Source: Bifidobacterium breve (GTDB taxonomy: Bacteria > Actinomycetota > Actinomycetes > Nanopelagicales > Nanopelagicaceae). From it: a stretch of 64,000 bases of DNA. This document shows, piece after piece, positions 42,178 through 51,274 of this stretch. Position 1 is the first letter of the stretch, and each line of letters begins with the position of its first letter. Both the position numbers and the translations under genes were made by a program. The notes below the pieces were generated by a model, which had not been told where the DNA came from, did not search any database, and was given only the letters and a program-made list of their open reading frames with translations. The stretch lies in assembly GCA_945883675.1 (NCBI GenBank), contig CAMCYA010000001.1, positions 38,271 through 102,270 of the forward strand, given 5' to 3'.

Positions 42178-43217
42178 TGATGAGCAAAATTCGGGATTTC
42201 TTTAACCAAGGTGGATTACTGCTGTTTGCTTTGGGCCGCATTTTGGCTGGAATCCCAATCATCATCGCTCTTACAGTTTTAGTCTTTATGGCCACACAAG
42301 CACTGCCTGGCGATGCCGCTGTTTCTTATCTGGCAAACACAGCAACGCCAGAACGCTTAGCTGCAATTAGAGAGCAGCTAAATCTGGATGATCCTTTGTG
42401 GGTTCAATACTTTAGTTGGGCAAGTGATGCGTTGCGTTTAGATTTTGGAATGACCCTGACAGGTGAAACATCTGTATCAGCAATCCTTGGAGAGAGAATT
42501 CAAAACACTCTCATCTTGATGGCATCTTCAGGCATTATCGCTATTCCATTATCAATTGTTATTGGAACATACGCTGCAGTTAGACGAGGAAAGATTTTTG
42601 ACAACGTAAGTTCTCTTGTCACGCTAGTACTTGCCTCTCTTCCAGAGTTTGTGGTCGCCATCTTTGTTGTCTTCCTGCTTGCAACTAATATCTTTCAAAT
42701 CTTCCCTGCAATCTCCTTTGTTGAACCCGGAACATTAGCTTGGGCAGATCCAATGTCTTTGGTTTTGCCATCACTGACATTGATTTTGGCTGTTACGCCA
42801 TATGTCTCTCGAATTATGCGCGGTTCGATGATAGAAGTAATGGAGTCTGAATATATTCAGATGGCTCGCCTAAAAGGCTTGTCAGAGCGAACAGTAATTT
42901 TGCGCCATGCTCTACCGAATGCAATTGCTCCAACGATTCAGGTAATTGCCCTGCAGCTTGCCTGGCTGGCAGGTGGTGTCGTTGTTGTTGAAGCTGTCTT
43001 TGCTTATCCTGGAATTGGAACAGTAATGATTGATTCGGTAAAGGCGCGTGATCTTCCAATTGTTCAGGCAATTACATTAATGATTGCCGCTCTATATGTA
43101 GTCCTCAATATCTTGGCCGATATTGGAACAATTTTGTCTACACCACGGCTTCGTACAAAGCATGCAAGAAAAAATGACACCAGTGATGTCTTTGCAGCAA
43201 TGGATGGAGATCAATAA
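42177..43217 (+). CDS. Opp/Dpp-type ABC permease, subunit B
   Basis: 346 aa with about six membrane helices and the binding-protein-dependent EAA loop 'EYIQMARLKGLSERTVILRHALPNAIAP' (split across residues 225-252). Oligopeptide/dipeptide/nickel permease family. The start overlaps the stop of the alcohol dehydrogenase. Partner of the permease at 43217. Confidence 0.93.
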   Translation: MMSKIRDFFNQGGLLLFALGRILAGIPIIIALTVLVFMATQALPGDAAVSYLANTATPERLAAIREQLNLDDPLWVQYFSWASDALRLDFGMTLTGETSVSAILGERIQNTLILMASSGIIAIPLSIVIGTYAAVRRGKIFDNVSSLVTLVLASLPEFVVAIFVVFLLATNIFQIFPAISFVEPGTLAWADPMSLVLPSLTLILAVTPYVSRIMRGSMIEVMESEYIQMARLKGLSERTVILRHALPNAIAPTIQVIALQLAWLAGGVVVVEAVFAYPGIGTVMIDSVKARDLPIVQAITLMIAALYVVLNILADIGTILSTPRLRTKHARKNDTSDVFAAMDGDQ

Positions 43218-44083
43218 TGGAAAAGAAAATGAAGCCTAAATCTCAGTTCCGTACTTTAGTTGCTCTTACATTTAAACAGGGCTACGCAAGGCTGGGTGGC
43301 GCCATCGTTCTTGGAATTCTATTCTTGGCAATCTTTGGTCCATTTTTTGCACCATATACATTTGATGAGTTTGTTGATGTACCAAATGCACCACGATCTG
43401 ACACTTTGATGCTGGGCGCTGATTACTTTGGTCGAGATGTTTATTCTCGCTTTTTAAGTGGTGGTCGATCAATTATTGGGCTTTCCTTTATCTCAACAGT
43501 TTTGGGTGTAGGACTAGGACTATTGATTGGGTTGTTTGCAGCCTCTGCTAAGAAACGAACAGATGGTTTGATTATGCGAGCAAACGATATTTTGCTCGCA
43601 TTTCCACAGATCGTATTTGTCCTTCTAGTTGTTTCAGGCTTTGGTACAAGTGTCTTCTTAATTGCAGTGACAGTGGGATTCACGCATGCTCCTCGAACTG
43701 CTCGAATCATTAGAGCAGCAGCTGCAGAAGTTATGGAGAGAGACTTCATAAAGGCAGCGATTGCAGTGGGAGAAAAACGTCAAAGAATCATTATTAGTGA
43801 GTTGTTGCCGAACGTTACCTCTCCATTGTTGGTTGAGTTTGGTCTTCGTATGACTTACTCAATTGGATTGGTCGCCGCAGTCAGTTTCTTAGGCTTAGGT
43901 CTACAACCACCAGCTGCAGACTGGGGATTAATGATTAACGAAAACCGAGGCTCACTTACTGTCCAACCGTGGGGAGTATTGGCTCCAATTGCTGCGATTG
44001 CCTTGTTCACGATTGGCGTTAACTTTATTACCGATTCCTTTGCAAAAGCTGCGATCGGTATTGATCGAAAGGGTAAAGAATGA
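43217..44083 (+). CDS. Opp/Dpp-type ABC permease, subunit C
   Basis: 288 aa, N-terminal OppC-like segment then about five helices, with EAA loop 'RDFIKAAIAVGEKRQRIIISELLPNVTSPL'. Starts overlapping the stop of subunit B and ends 4 bp into the ATPase gene. Works with subunit B as the heterodimeric channel. Confidence 0.93.
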   Translation: MEKKMKPKSQFRTLVALTFKQGYARLGGAIVLGILFLAIFGPFFAPYTFDEFVDVPNAPRSDTLMLGADYFGRDVYSRFLSGGRSIIGLSFISTVLGVGLGLLIGLFAASAKKRTDGLIMRANDILLAFPQIVFVLLVVSGFGTSVFLIAVTVGFTHAPRTARIIRAAAAEVMERDFIKAAIAVGEKRQRIIISELLPNVTSPLLVEFGLRMTYSIGLVAAVSFLGLGLQPPAADWGLMINENRGSLTVQPWGVLAPIAAIALFTIGVNFITDSFAKAAIGIDRKGKE

Positions 44084-45843
44084 GCGTTGTTAAACTTTCT
44101 AATGTTGATATCGCCATTACTCGCGGTGGAATAAAAATCGTTGAGAAGATTTCCTTTGAAATTCAATCAGGGCAAATACTTGGCCTAGTTGGAGAATCAG
44201 GTTCTGGTAAGACAACAGTCTCTATGGCTTTACTAGGTCATACTCGTAAAGGCGCAGTTATCGAATCTGGTTCTATAACTATTGATGGCCATGAAATTGT
44301 GGGTGCCGATGACAAAATGCTCCGTTCATTACGCGGTGGAACTATTGCCTATGTGCCTCAAGATCCAGGGACCGCACTTAACCCAGGCCTAAGAATTGGA
44401 AGACAGATTTTAGAATCACTTGAAAAGCATCAGCCAGATGTGGATCACGAAGTTCATATGGCCCGTGTGCGCGAAGTTTTAACTGAGGTCGCACTGCCAA
44501 GTGATACAGATTTCCTCCGGCGCTATCCGCATCAGCTATCTGGTGGCCAGCAGCAGAGAGTGGCAATTGCTATTGCATTTGCATGTCGTCCAAAAGTTAT
44601 TGTCTGTGATGAGCCAACGACTGGACTTGATGTGACAACACAGTCAAAGGTCTTAGCAACGATTCGTGCCTTATGCCGCGAGCATGGTGTTGCAGCTCTT
44701 TATGTTTCACATGATTTAGCAGTTGTCTCCGAACTTGCCGATGATGTGGCTGTTATGTATGCAGGGCGAATTGTGGAAAGTGGAAACCGAGATGAGATTT
44801 TCTTCAACTCAATTCACCCATATACACGCCGTTTAATCCGCGCTCTCCCCGATATTGCTGGACGAAATCAAATTCTCGGAATATCTGGGTATGCACCAAT
44901 GCCATGGGATCGACCATCAGGGTGCGCGTTTGCACCACGATGTGCCGATGCGCAATCTATATGCAGCCAAAGCGTTCCAGAGTTGACGAAGATTTCTGCC
45001 TCTCATAACGTCAACTGCCATCGACATAAGGATTCAACAAAGATTGTTGCAACGGCGCGCATAGAGCGAGAGAGCATCTCGGCATCAGCGCAACCTCTGT
45101 TGGGCATCAATAATCTTGATGGATTCTATGGATCACGCCAAGTTCTATTTGATACAAACATTCATATCCAACCAGGTGAATGCGTTGCACTCGTTGGTGA
45201 ATCTGGATCCGGAAAGACAACACTTTCTCGATGTATCGGTGGCCTACACGATGACTACAAAGGTGAAATCTCCTACTTTGGTAACACACTAGGCAAGCAT
45301 GCTCTTGAACGCAAAAAAGAAGAGCGTCGAGATATTCAATACATCTTCCAAAGTCCTTATGCATCGATTAATCCGCGCAGGCCAATTGGTTCCACGATTA
45401 CACGCCAGCTAGAACTGTTTTTTGGAATGAAGGGAAGCGCGGCCGATGCAAGAGTTAAAGAGCTTCTTGATCTGGTTTCGCTTCCACATGCAATCATTAC
45501 TTCCTTCCCAGACCAACTATCTGGTGGTGAGCGCCAGCGCGTCGCAATTGCCCGCGCACTTGCTGCAGAACCAAAGCTTCTTGTCTGTGATGAGATTACC
45601 TCCGCACTGGATGTTTCTGTTCAGGCATCTGTTATTGAAACTCTAAAAAATCTACAGAGCTCAACATCGGTTGCAATGCTTTTTGTCACTCACAACCTTG
45701 CATTAACCAGAAGCATCGCAAACCGTGTTGCAGTTATGCGCAAGGGAACAATTGTGGAATACGGCGGCCTTGATGAGGTCTTTAACTCTCCAAAAGCAGA
45801 ATATACAAACCGTTTATTACAGCACACACCAACTCTTAAATAA
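44080..45843 (+). CDS. Opp/Dpp-type ABC ATPase, two ATPase domains fused (DppD-DppF)
   Basis: 587 aa carrying two complete nucleotide-binding domains. First: GESGSGKTTVS (Walker A, about 38-48), LSGGQQQRVAIA, VIVCDEPTTGLD. Its C-terminal oligopeptide-specific cysteine tail (CAFAPRCADAQSICSQSVP ... CHRH) marks DppD type. Second: GESGSGKTTLSR, LSGGERQRVAIARALAAE, LLVCDEITSALD. Usually D and F are separate proteins; fusion fixes their ratio. Overlaps subunit C by 4 bp. Confidence 0.95.
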   Translation: MSVVKLSNVDIAITRGGIKIVEKISFEIQSGQILGLVGESGSGKTTVSMALLGHTRKGAVIESGSITIDGHEIVGADDKMLRSLRGGTIAYVPQDPGTALNPGLRIGRQILESLEKHQPDVDHEVHMARVREVLTEVALPSDTDFLRRYPHQLSGGQQQRVAIAIAFACRPKVIVCDEPTTGLDVTTQSKVLATIRALCREHGVAALYVSHDLAVVSELADDVAVMYAGRIVESGNRDEIFFNSIHPYTRRLIRALPDIAGRNQILGISGYAPMPWDRPSGCAFAPRCADAQSICSQSVPELTKISASHNVNCHRHKDSTKIVATARIERESISASAQPLLGINNLDGFYGSRQVLFDTNIHIQPGECVALVGESGSGKTTLSRCIGGLHDDYKGEISYFGNTLGKHALERKKEERRDIQYIFQSPYASINPRRPIGSTITRQLELFFGMKGSAADARVKELLDLVSLPHAIITSFPDQLSGGERQRVAIARALAAEPKLLVCDEITSALDVSVQASVIETLKNLQSSTSVAMLFVTHNLALTRSIANRVAVMRKGTIVEYGGLDEVFNSPKAEYTNRLLQHTPTLK

Positions 45844-45854
45844 GGAGCTCCACC

Positions 45855-47282
45855 ATGAAAGAATTTCTAAATGTAATAAATGGCAAGAGCGTGCCAGCAA
45901 AGAGTGGAAAAACTGTAAAGGTATTTAACCCATCAACTGGTCAGGTTTATGCAACAGCTCCTGATTCCTCAACTGATGACGTGAATGCAGCCATGAAGGC
46001 TGCTGCAGATGCATTTGTGATTTGGAAAGAGACAACACCATCTGTGCGCCAAAGAGCGCTTCTAAAGATTGCAGATGCCATGGAGGCTCGCATCGATGAG
46101 ATTGTGGCAATCGAATGTGAAAATACAGGTAAACCAATTGCCGTTACTCGATCTGATGAATTACCACCAACAATTGATCACATCCGATTCTTTGCTGGTG
46201 CAGCACGATTGTTGGAAGGAAAATCTGCCGGTGAGTACATGGCTGGTATGACTTCTTATATTCGCCGTGAGCCAGTTGGTGTTTGTGCACAAATTACCCC
46301 GTGGAACTATCCACTGATGATGGCTGTTTGGAAGTGGGCCCCTGCAATAGCAGCAGGTAACACAGTTGTCTTAAAGCCAAGTACAACAACTCCTGCATCA
46401 ACTGTGTGGATGGCAGAGTTAATGAATGAGTTTTTACCTGCTGGTGTTATCAATATTGTTTGTGGAGATCGCCATGCTGGAAAAGCGATGATTGAACATG
46501 ATGTTCCACAGATGGTTTCAATTACAGGTTCTGTGCGCGCAGGAATGGAAGTTGCCACTTCTGCGGCAAAAGATGTCAAGCGTGTTCACCTAGAACTAGG
46601 TGGCAAAGCTCCAGTTATTGTCTTTGATGATGCAGATTTAGAGGCTGCTGCTGCTGGAATTGCTTCTGCAGGATTATTTAATTCTGGACAAGACTGCACA
46701 TCAGGCAACAGAGTTTTGGTTCAAGCCGGCGTTTATGACAAGTTCGTTAAAATGCTTTCTGACTACATCAAGAACAACATCAAAGTTGGAAACCCTGAAG
46801 AAGATGTCTTTATGGGTCCACTCAATAGCGCCGCACACTTTGATCGCGTTAAAGAGTATGTAGATAACGCACCTGCGCATGCAAAGATCCAAATTGGTGG
46901 AAAACCAATTAATCGTCCTGGTTACTTCTTTGAACCAACAATAATTTCAGATCTTCGCCAAAGCGATGAGTTAATCCAAGAAGAGGTTTTTGGGCCAATC
47001 ATCACTATGCAAAAATTCACCACTGAAGAAGAAGCACTCACCATGGCAAATGGCGTTGATCTTGCATTGTCAGCATCTGTTTGGACTAAAGATCATGGAA
47101 CAGCAATGAGAGTTACCAAGAACTTAGACTTTGGTGTTTGCTGGATCAATGCACACATGCCATTTGTTGCCGAGATGCCACATGGTGGATTCAAGCAATC
47201 AGGGTATGGAAAAGATCTTTCAGCCTACGGTTTTGAAGACTACACACGCATTAAGCATGTGATGTCAAACATTAACTCTTAG
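45855..47282 (+). CDS. Aldehyde dehydrogenase, aminobutyraldehyde/betaine-aldehyde type
   Basis: 475 aa. Catalytic Cys281 in GQDCTSGNRV, Glu247 in ELGG, Asn151 in PWNYP. The sequence is closest in feel to gamma-aminobutyraldehyde dehydrogenases (PatD/YdcW): RREPVGVCAQITPWNYPLMM and EMPHGGFKQSGYGKDLS. Starts 11 bp after the ATPase gene with AGGAG upstream. Overlaps the convergent prpD by 11 bp. Could act on an amino aldehyde or on the aldehyde of the main pathway; not decided. Confidence 0.9.
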   Translation: MKEFLNVINGKSVPAKSGKTVKVFNPSTGQVYATAPDSSTDDVNAAMKAAADAFVIWKETTPSVRQRALLKIADAMEARIDEIVAIECENTGKPIAVTRSDELPPTIDHIRFFAGAARLLEGKSAGEYMAGMTSYIRREPVGVCAQITPWNYPLMMAVWKWAPAIAAGNTVVLKPSTTTPASTVWMAELMNEFLPAGVINIVCGDRHAGKAMIEHDVPQMVSITGSVRAGMEVATSAAKDVKRVHLELGGKAPVIVFDDADLEAAAAGIASAGLFNSGQDCTSGNRVLVQAGVYDKFVKMLSDYIKNNIKVGNPEEDVFMGPLNSAAHFDRVKEYVDNAPAHAKIQIGGKPINRPGYFFEPTIISDLRQSDELIQEEVFGPIITMQKFTTEEEALTMANGVDLALSASVWTKDHGTAMRVTKNLDFGVCWINAHMPFVAEMPHGGFKQSGYGKDLSAYGFEDYTRIKHVMSNINS

Positions 47283-48714
47283 CTAATAGATCTAAGTACT
47301 CGTTGACAGGTGTTGCTGCCAACTTGTCATAATCTAATGAAATCTCCAAGATCGCATCTTGCTGTTTCTTGTCATAAATTCGAGCAAGGTTGGTCTTGAA
47401 CTTCTCAATGAGAAGAGGAATACCTTCGGTGCGACGACGAGCGTGACCAATTGGGTATTCAACGACTACCTCATCAAATTTTGAACCATCGTTGAACTCG
47501 ATTGTTAATGCGTTAGCAATTGAGCGCTTTTCTGGATCATGGTAGTCAGCGGTAAAGCTTGTGTCTTCAACGCATGTGATCTTCTCGCGTAGATCATCAA
47601 TGCGCTGATCTGATGCGATGTCATCCTCGTAATCACGAGCAGTTAAACGACCAAAAATTAGCGGTACTGCAACCATGTACTGAATGCAGTGATCACGATC
47701 GGCTGGGTTATTGAGTGGACCCTTTTTGTCGATGATGCGGATACATGCTTCATGAGTGCGAATAGTTACCTTTTTAATATCTGCGGCCGTCTTTCCGGCT
47801 GCTTGCATCTTGGCATTTAATGTCATCGCAGCTTCCACTGCTGTTTGTGAGTGGAACTCAGCAGGGAAAGAGATCTTAAAGAGAACGTTTTCCATTACAT
47901 ATGATCCGTAAGGGCGTTGGAACTTAAACTTTTGGCCCTTGAATGAAACATCATAGAAGCCCCACACCTTTGCAGATAGAACAGATGGATAGCCCATTTC
48001 ACCGGTCTTTGCGATCAACGCCAAGCGCACTGCGCGAGATGTTGCATCTCCTGCTGCCCAAGACTTACGAGATCCTGCGTTTGGAAAGTGACGGTATGTG
48101 CGAAGTGACTGTCCATCAACCCATGCAAGTGAAACTGCTGCCAAAATTTGATCGCGAGTTAATCCCATCATCTGCGCAACAACTGCAGTTGATGCAACCT
48201 TTACCAAGATAACGTGGTCTAGACCGACTTTGTTAAATGAGTTTTCTAGTGCGATACAGCCCTGAATTTCATGGGCTTTGATCATTGCAGTTAATACGTC
48301 TTTAATTGTGAATTTTTTACCTGTTGTGCGAGATAGCCAATCTGCTGTTGCAAGAATTCCACCCAAGTTATCTGAAGGGTGGCCCCACTCTGCGGCTAAC
48401 CATGTGTCATTAAAATCTAACCAACGAATCATTGAGCCGATATTAAATGCACCCTGAATTGGATCCAAAACATAGTTTGTACCAGGAACTTTTACACCAT
48501 TAGGTACTGAGATGCCTTCAACAGTTGGTCCAAGAAGTTTTTTACAAGCATCGTATTCAAGAGCTTCAAAACCACAACCGAGAGTGTCTAAGAAACAGTT
48601 CCATGCAGTCTCATATGCCACTGGTGATTTGATTTGATAGTTATCTACATAATCAACAATGTCGATGATCTCTTGGTCATATGGCTGATTGGATTTAGTT
48701 ATATGGCTTGACAT
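47272..48714 (-). CDS. prpD: MmgE/PrpD family 2-methylcitrate dehydratase
   Basis: 480 aa, methylcitrate cycle dehydratase (2-methylcitrate to cis-methylaconitate). Family landmarks: TAWNCFLDTLGCGFEAL (about 39-55), IRWLDFNDTWLAAEWGHPSDNLGGILATADWLSR (100-135) and the C-terminal 'DADHC-Q' region. Fe-independent type. The prpB gene lies 87 bp upstream, same strand. The methylcitrate synthase gene (prpC) is not in the window. Confidence 0.9.
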   Translation of the reverse strand: MSSHITKSNQPYDQEIIDIVDYVDNYQIKSPVAYETAWNCFLDTLGCGFEALEYDACKKLLGPTVEGISVPNGVKVPGTNYVLDPIQGAFNIGSMIRWLDFNDTWLAAEWGHPSDNLGGILATADWLSRTTGKKFTIKDVLTAMIKAHEIQGCIALENSFNKVGLDHVILVKVASTAVVAQMMGLTRDQILAAVSLAWVDGQSLRTYRHFPNAGSRKSWAAGDATSRAVRLALIAKTGEMGYPSVLSAKVWGFYDVSFKGQKFKFQRPYGSYVMENVLFKISFPAEFHSQTAVEAAMTLNAKMQAAGKTAADIKKVTIRTHEACIRIIDKKGPLNNPADRDHCIQYMVAVPLIFGRLTARDYEDDIASDQRIDDLREKITCVEDTSFTADYHDPEKRSIANALTIEFNDGSKFDEVVVEYPIGHARRRTEGIPLLIEKFKTNLARIYDKKQQDAILEISLDYDKLAATPVNEYLDLLAKS

Positions 48715-48801
48715 GTACCTATCATTTCTCTATCGGTGTGGATGGATTACTACTCGAACCTTTACTCGTGCTACTGAAACAAAAAATTCTGTGTTCAATT
48801 T

Positions 48802-49683
48802 TTACTTGTTACCAAGCATTTTATCGATAGCCTGCTCATATGAGTGGTAATTAATCCGCTCATACAACTCTTCACGGGTTTGCATTGTGTCGACAACATT
48901 TGCCTGTGTTCCATCGCGGCGAATTGCTTCATAAACGTTTTCAGCGGCCTTGTTCATGGCGCGGAATGCCGAGAGTGGATACAAAATCATTGAGACTCCA
49001 TTGGCCTTTAGCTCATCGCGACCAAATAATGGTGAGAGTCCAAACTCTGTGATGTTTGCCAAGATGGGCTTTGAAACTACAGAGCTGACCTTTTTATAAT
49101 CTTCTAGAGTGCGAATTGCTTCTGGGAAAATTAAATCCGCTCCCGCTTCAACGTATGCATGGATACGGTCAAGAGTTGCGTCCAGGCCTTCTATTGCAAG
49201 TGCGTCTGTGCGGGCCATAATTTGAAAATTATCATCTGTGCGGGCATCGACTGCTGCTTTAATGCGATCGACCATTTCGCCCTTAGAAACAACCTCTTTA
49301 TTTGGGCGGTGTCCGCAACGCTTTGCTCCCACTTGATCTTCCATGTGCATAGCAGCTGCGCCAGCCTTGATTAAATCTTTAACTGTCCGTCCAATATTAA
49401 AAGCAGATGATCCAAATCCAGTGTCGGCATCTACTAAAAGAGGTGTATCGCAGATATTTGTAATGCGGCGAACATCGGTGAGTACGTCTTCTAACGTGGT
49501 GATTCCTAAATCAGGAAGCCCCATCGATCCTGCTGCAACGCCCCCGCCAGAGAGATAAATGGCGCGATAGCCAGCTCTTTTTGCCAAGAGGGCATGGTTT
49601 GCATTGATCGTTCCGATAATCTGTAAAGGAGATTCTTCAGCTAATGCCTTCTTAAATGCGGCGCCTGCGCTGTGTAATCCCAC
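48802..49683 (-). CDS. prpB: Methylisocitrate lyase
   Basis: 293 aa, isocitrate lyase/PEP mutase superfamily. The KRCGH motif (121-125) and the preceding MHMEDQVGA are the signature of 2-methylisocitrate lyase; VDADTGFG (85-92) is the metal-binding element. Cleaves 2-methylisocitrate to pyruvate and succinate. The start is a GTG with TAGACT exactly six bases upstream, so a leaderless mRNA. Upstream of prpD, same strand: prpBD unit that disposes of propionyl-CoA. Confidence 0.95.
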   Translation of the reverse strand: MGLHSAGAAFKKALAEESPLQIIGTINANHALLAKRAGYRAIYLSGGGVAAGSMGLPDLGITTLEDVLTDVRRITNICDTPLLVDADTGFGSSAFNIGRTVKDLIKAGAAAMHMEDQVGAKRCGHRPNKEVVSKGEMVDRIKAAVDARTDDNFQIMARTDALAIEGLDATLDRIHAYVEAGADLIFPEAIRTLEDYKKVSSVVSKPILANITEFGLSPLFGRDELKANGVSMILYPLSAFRAMNKAAENVYEAIRRDGTQANVVDTMQTREELYERINYHSYEQAIDKMLGNK

Positions 49684-49755
49684 GCGAGCAGTCTACATCC
49701 CATTGCCTTACGAGCAAAACTACCTTGCATAAATGGCAACGCCTAGAATACGTAC

Positions 49756-50076
49756 ATGCTCGGTGGAATTAATAACAGCCTATTTTTACAATCCTTCGGA
49801 GGATTCGTAGCTCTTGGTATTCTCATTGTTGTTCTCAAGTGGGGATTCTCATCTAATGGAAAATTCTTAGTCACACCGATTAAAGCAGGTAAGAAAAATG
49901 ATTATGGGCTGCTTACGCCACTTCCAACACCTTCAAGTTATATTGAAGCGCAAATGAAACTACAGAAATTAGTTGACTTGAATGTAAAGGCAACATTGAC
50001 TCAAACACTTGATGGCCCACAGTTAATGGTTTTTGAGAAAGATTACAAGATTGCAGTTGCCATACTAAATAGTTAG
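49756..50076 (+). CDS. Hypothetical single-pass membrane protein
   Basis: 106 aa. A hydrophobic segment (FVALGILIVVLKWGF) near the N-terminus, then a soluble domain with PTPSSYIEAQMKLQKLVDLNVKATLTQ and 'LMVFEKDYKIAVAIL' typical of the small actinobacterial DUF-type proteins with this ending. The ATG has TAGAAT six bases upstream. Function unknown. Confidence 0.75.
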   Translation: MLGGINNSLFLQSFGGFVALGILIVVLKWGFSSNGKFLVTPIKAGKKNDYGLLTPLPTPSSYIEAQMKLQKLVDLNVKATLTQTLDGPQLMVFEKDYKIAVAILNS

Positions 50077-50124
50077 CCCCAGCCACTTGAGTTAGTGACC
50101 GGGGTTACTTAAGGTTATTTAGCT

Positions 50125-50703
50125 TTAGTTTGCTTTACCCGCAGCCATTGCTGCAGTTATTTCATGCAACTTGCCTGTCTCTACCTCATAGACATATCCG
50201 TAAATTGCTATGTTCTTAGGAACTAGAGGGTGACGGCGAATACGTTGAACATCATCAACTACTGCTTTTTCTTGATCTGCAATTGTTAGCCAGTCAATGT
50301 ATGCACCTTCATCTGATCCTGGACCTTTTCCTACATCATAGAATCCAGAATCACCAAGAGCTGCTGTCTCTAAACTCTTTGATAGCAGACCGCGCATGAT
50401 CTCGTCAGTAAAGAATTCCATTCCACAGTTACTGTGGTGAATTACAAACCACTCCTTTGTGCCTAGGAGTTTGTAAGAGATTACTAGTGAACGGATAGCA
50501 TCATCTGATGCACGAGCACCGGCGTTAAGGATAACGTGTGCATCGCCTTCACTTAATCCAGCGTATTTTGCAGGATCAAGTCGTGCATCCATACAAGTCA
50601 AAATAGCAAAACTTCTTGCAGGTGGAAGTGCGAGTGAACCTTTTGCTCCAAAATCTGCAACATAAGCTTTGTTTGCAGCAAGGACTTCGTTTAATACGGA
50701 CAT
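50125..50703 (-). CDS. Beta-class carbonic anhydrase
   Basis: 192 aa. Zinc ligands Cys37 (TCMDARLD, with the Asp39/Arg41 dyad), His90 and Cys93 (HHSNCG) are present, as in the short beta class. Interconverts CO2 and bicarbonate; bicarbonate supply matters for carboxylating enzymes. Preceded by GAGGAGAT. No neighbour suggests a special role. Confidence 0.92.
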   Translation of the reverse strand: MSVLNEVLAANKAYVADFGAKGSLALPPARSFAILTCMDARLDPAKYAGLSEGDAHVILNAGARASDDAIRSLVISYKLLGTKEWFVIHHSNCGMEFFTDEIMRGLLSKSLETAALGDSGFYDVGKGPGSDEGAYIDWLTIADQEKAVVDDVQRIRRHPLVPKNIAIYGYVYEVETGKLHEITAAMAAGKAN

Positions 50704-50800
50704 ATCTCCTCAGATCTATTTAGAGGTGTGCAAGCCACCGATGATTTGTAGAGGAAAAATAACAGGAATGGGTTTAAAGGAGAACTCAATACAAATTAGC

Positions 50801-50822
50801 AGATGCAACTGAGATGCAACTG
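50801..50822. repeat. Two exact tandem copies of an 11-bp unit
   Basis: AGATGCAACTG occurs twice in tandem (50801-50811, 50812-50822), followed by a partial third copy (AGATTGGGCTG). It lies in the 279-bp gap between the carbonic anhydrase and the small zinc-ribbon gene; I see no other structure there. Confidence 0.6.
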
Positions 50823-50982
50823 AGATTGGGCTGGCGATGTTACGCCGCAGGATGTGCAACGTACTGATCTCGGAGAACCTAGATTTAACCCGACATTCAC
50901 TTGAGCCCTGCGGGCTAGGAAATATTCAAGACCATAATTGAGATGCTTCCCCACCAATGTCGGTACTAGAAGGGAAGTTGTC

Positions 50983-51153
50983 ATGTCGTCACTAATTGAT
51001 TTTCCAACTTGCTATGTATGCCGTTCTATTGAGTTGGAAATTATTACAAATGATGAGTTTGGTCCCATGACCCTATGCGGTGAATGCGGATTCTCATGGA
51101 TCGCAAAGTTCGAAGATTTCGAATCACCGATCCTGCACACGGTAGCGTCCTAA
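50983..51153 (+). CDS. Small zinc-ribbon protein (56 aa)
   Basis: A 56-aa protein MSSLIDFPTCYVCRSIELEI ... TLCGECGFSW ... with two CxxC pairs (CYVC and CGEC), the zinc-ribbon layout of small regulatory or structural proteins. The ATG at 50983 has GGGAAG upstream; a longer frame from 50938 is open but lacks a site. Unknown function. Confidence 0.6.
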   Translation: MSSLIDFPTCYVCRSIELEIITNDEFGPMTLCGECGFSWIAKFEDFESPILHTVAS

Positions 51154-51274
51154 GTTAGCTACCTCTATTCGTGGTGAAAGTCCTCTCCACGTCCTTTTTT
51201 AAAACGATTTTTCTTGAATCGCTGGCTAATTATTAGCCAGCGAAAGTGATCGATAAATTCTTTTATCTTTTTCA

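Noticed and set aside
50796-50984. Minus-strand frame over the tandem repeat
   Set aside because: Low-complexity, no start signal and overlaps the start of the small zinc-ribbon gene.
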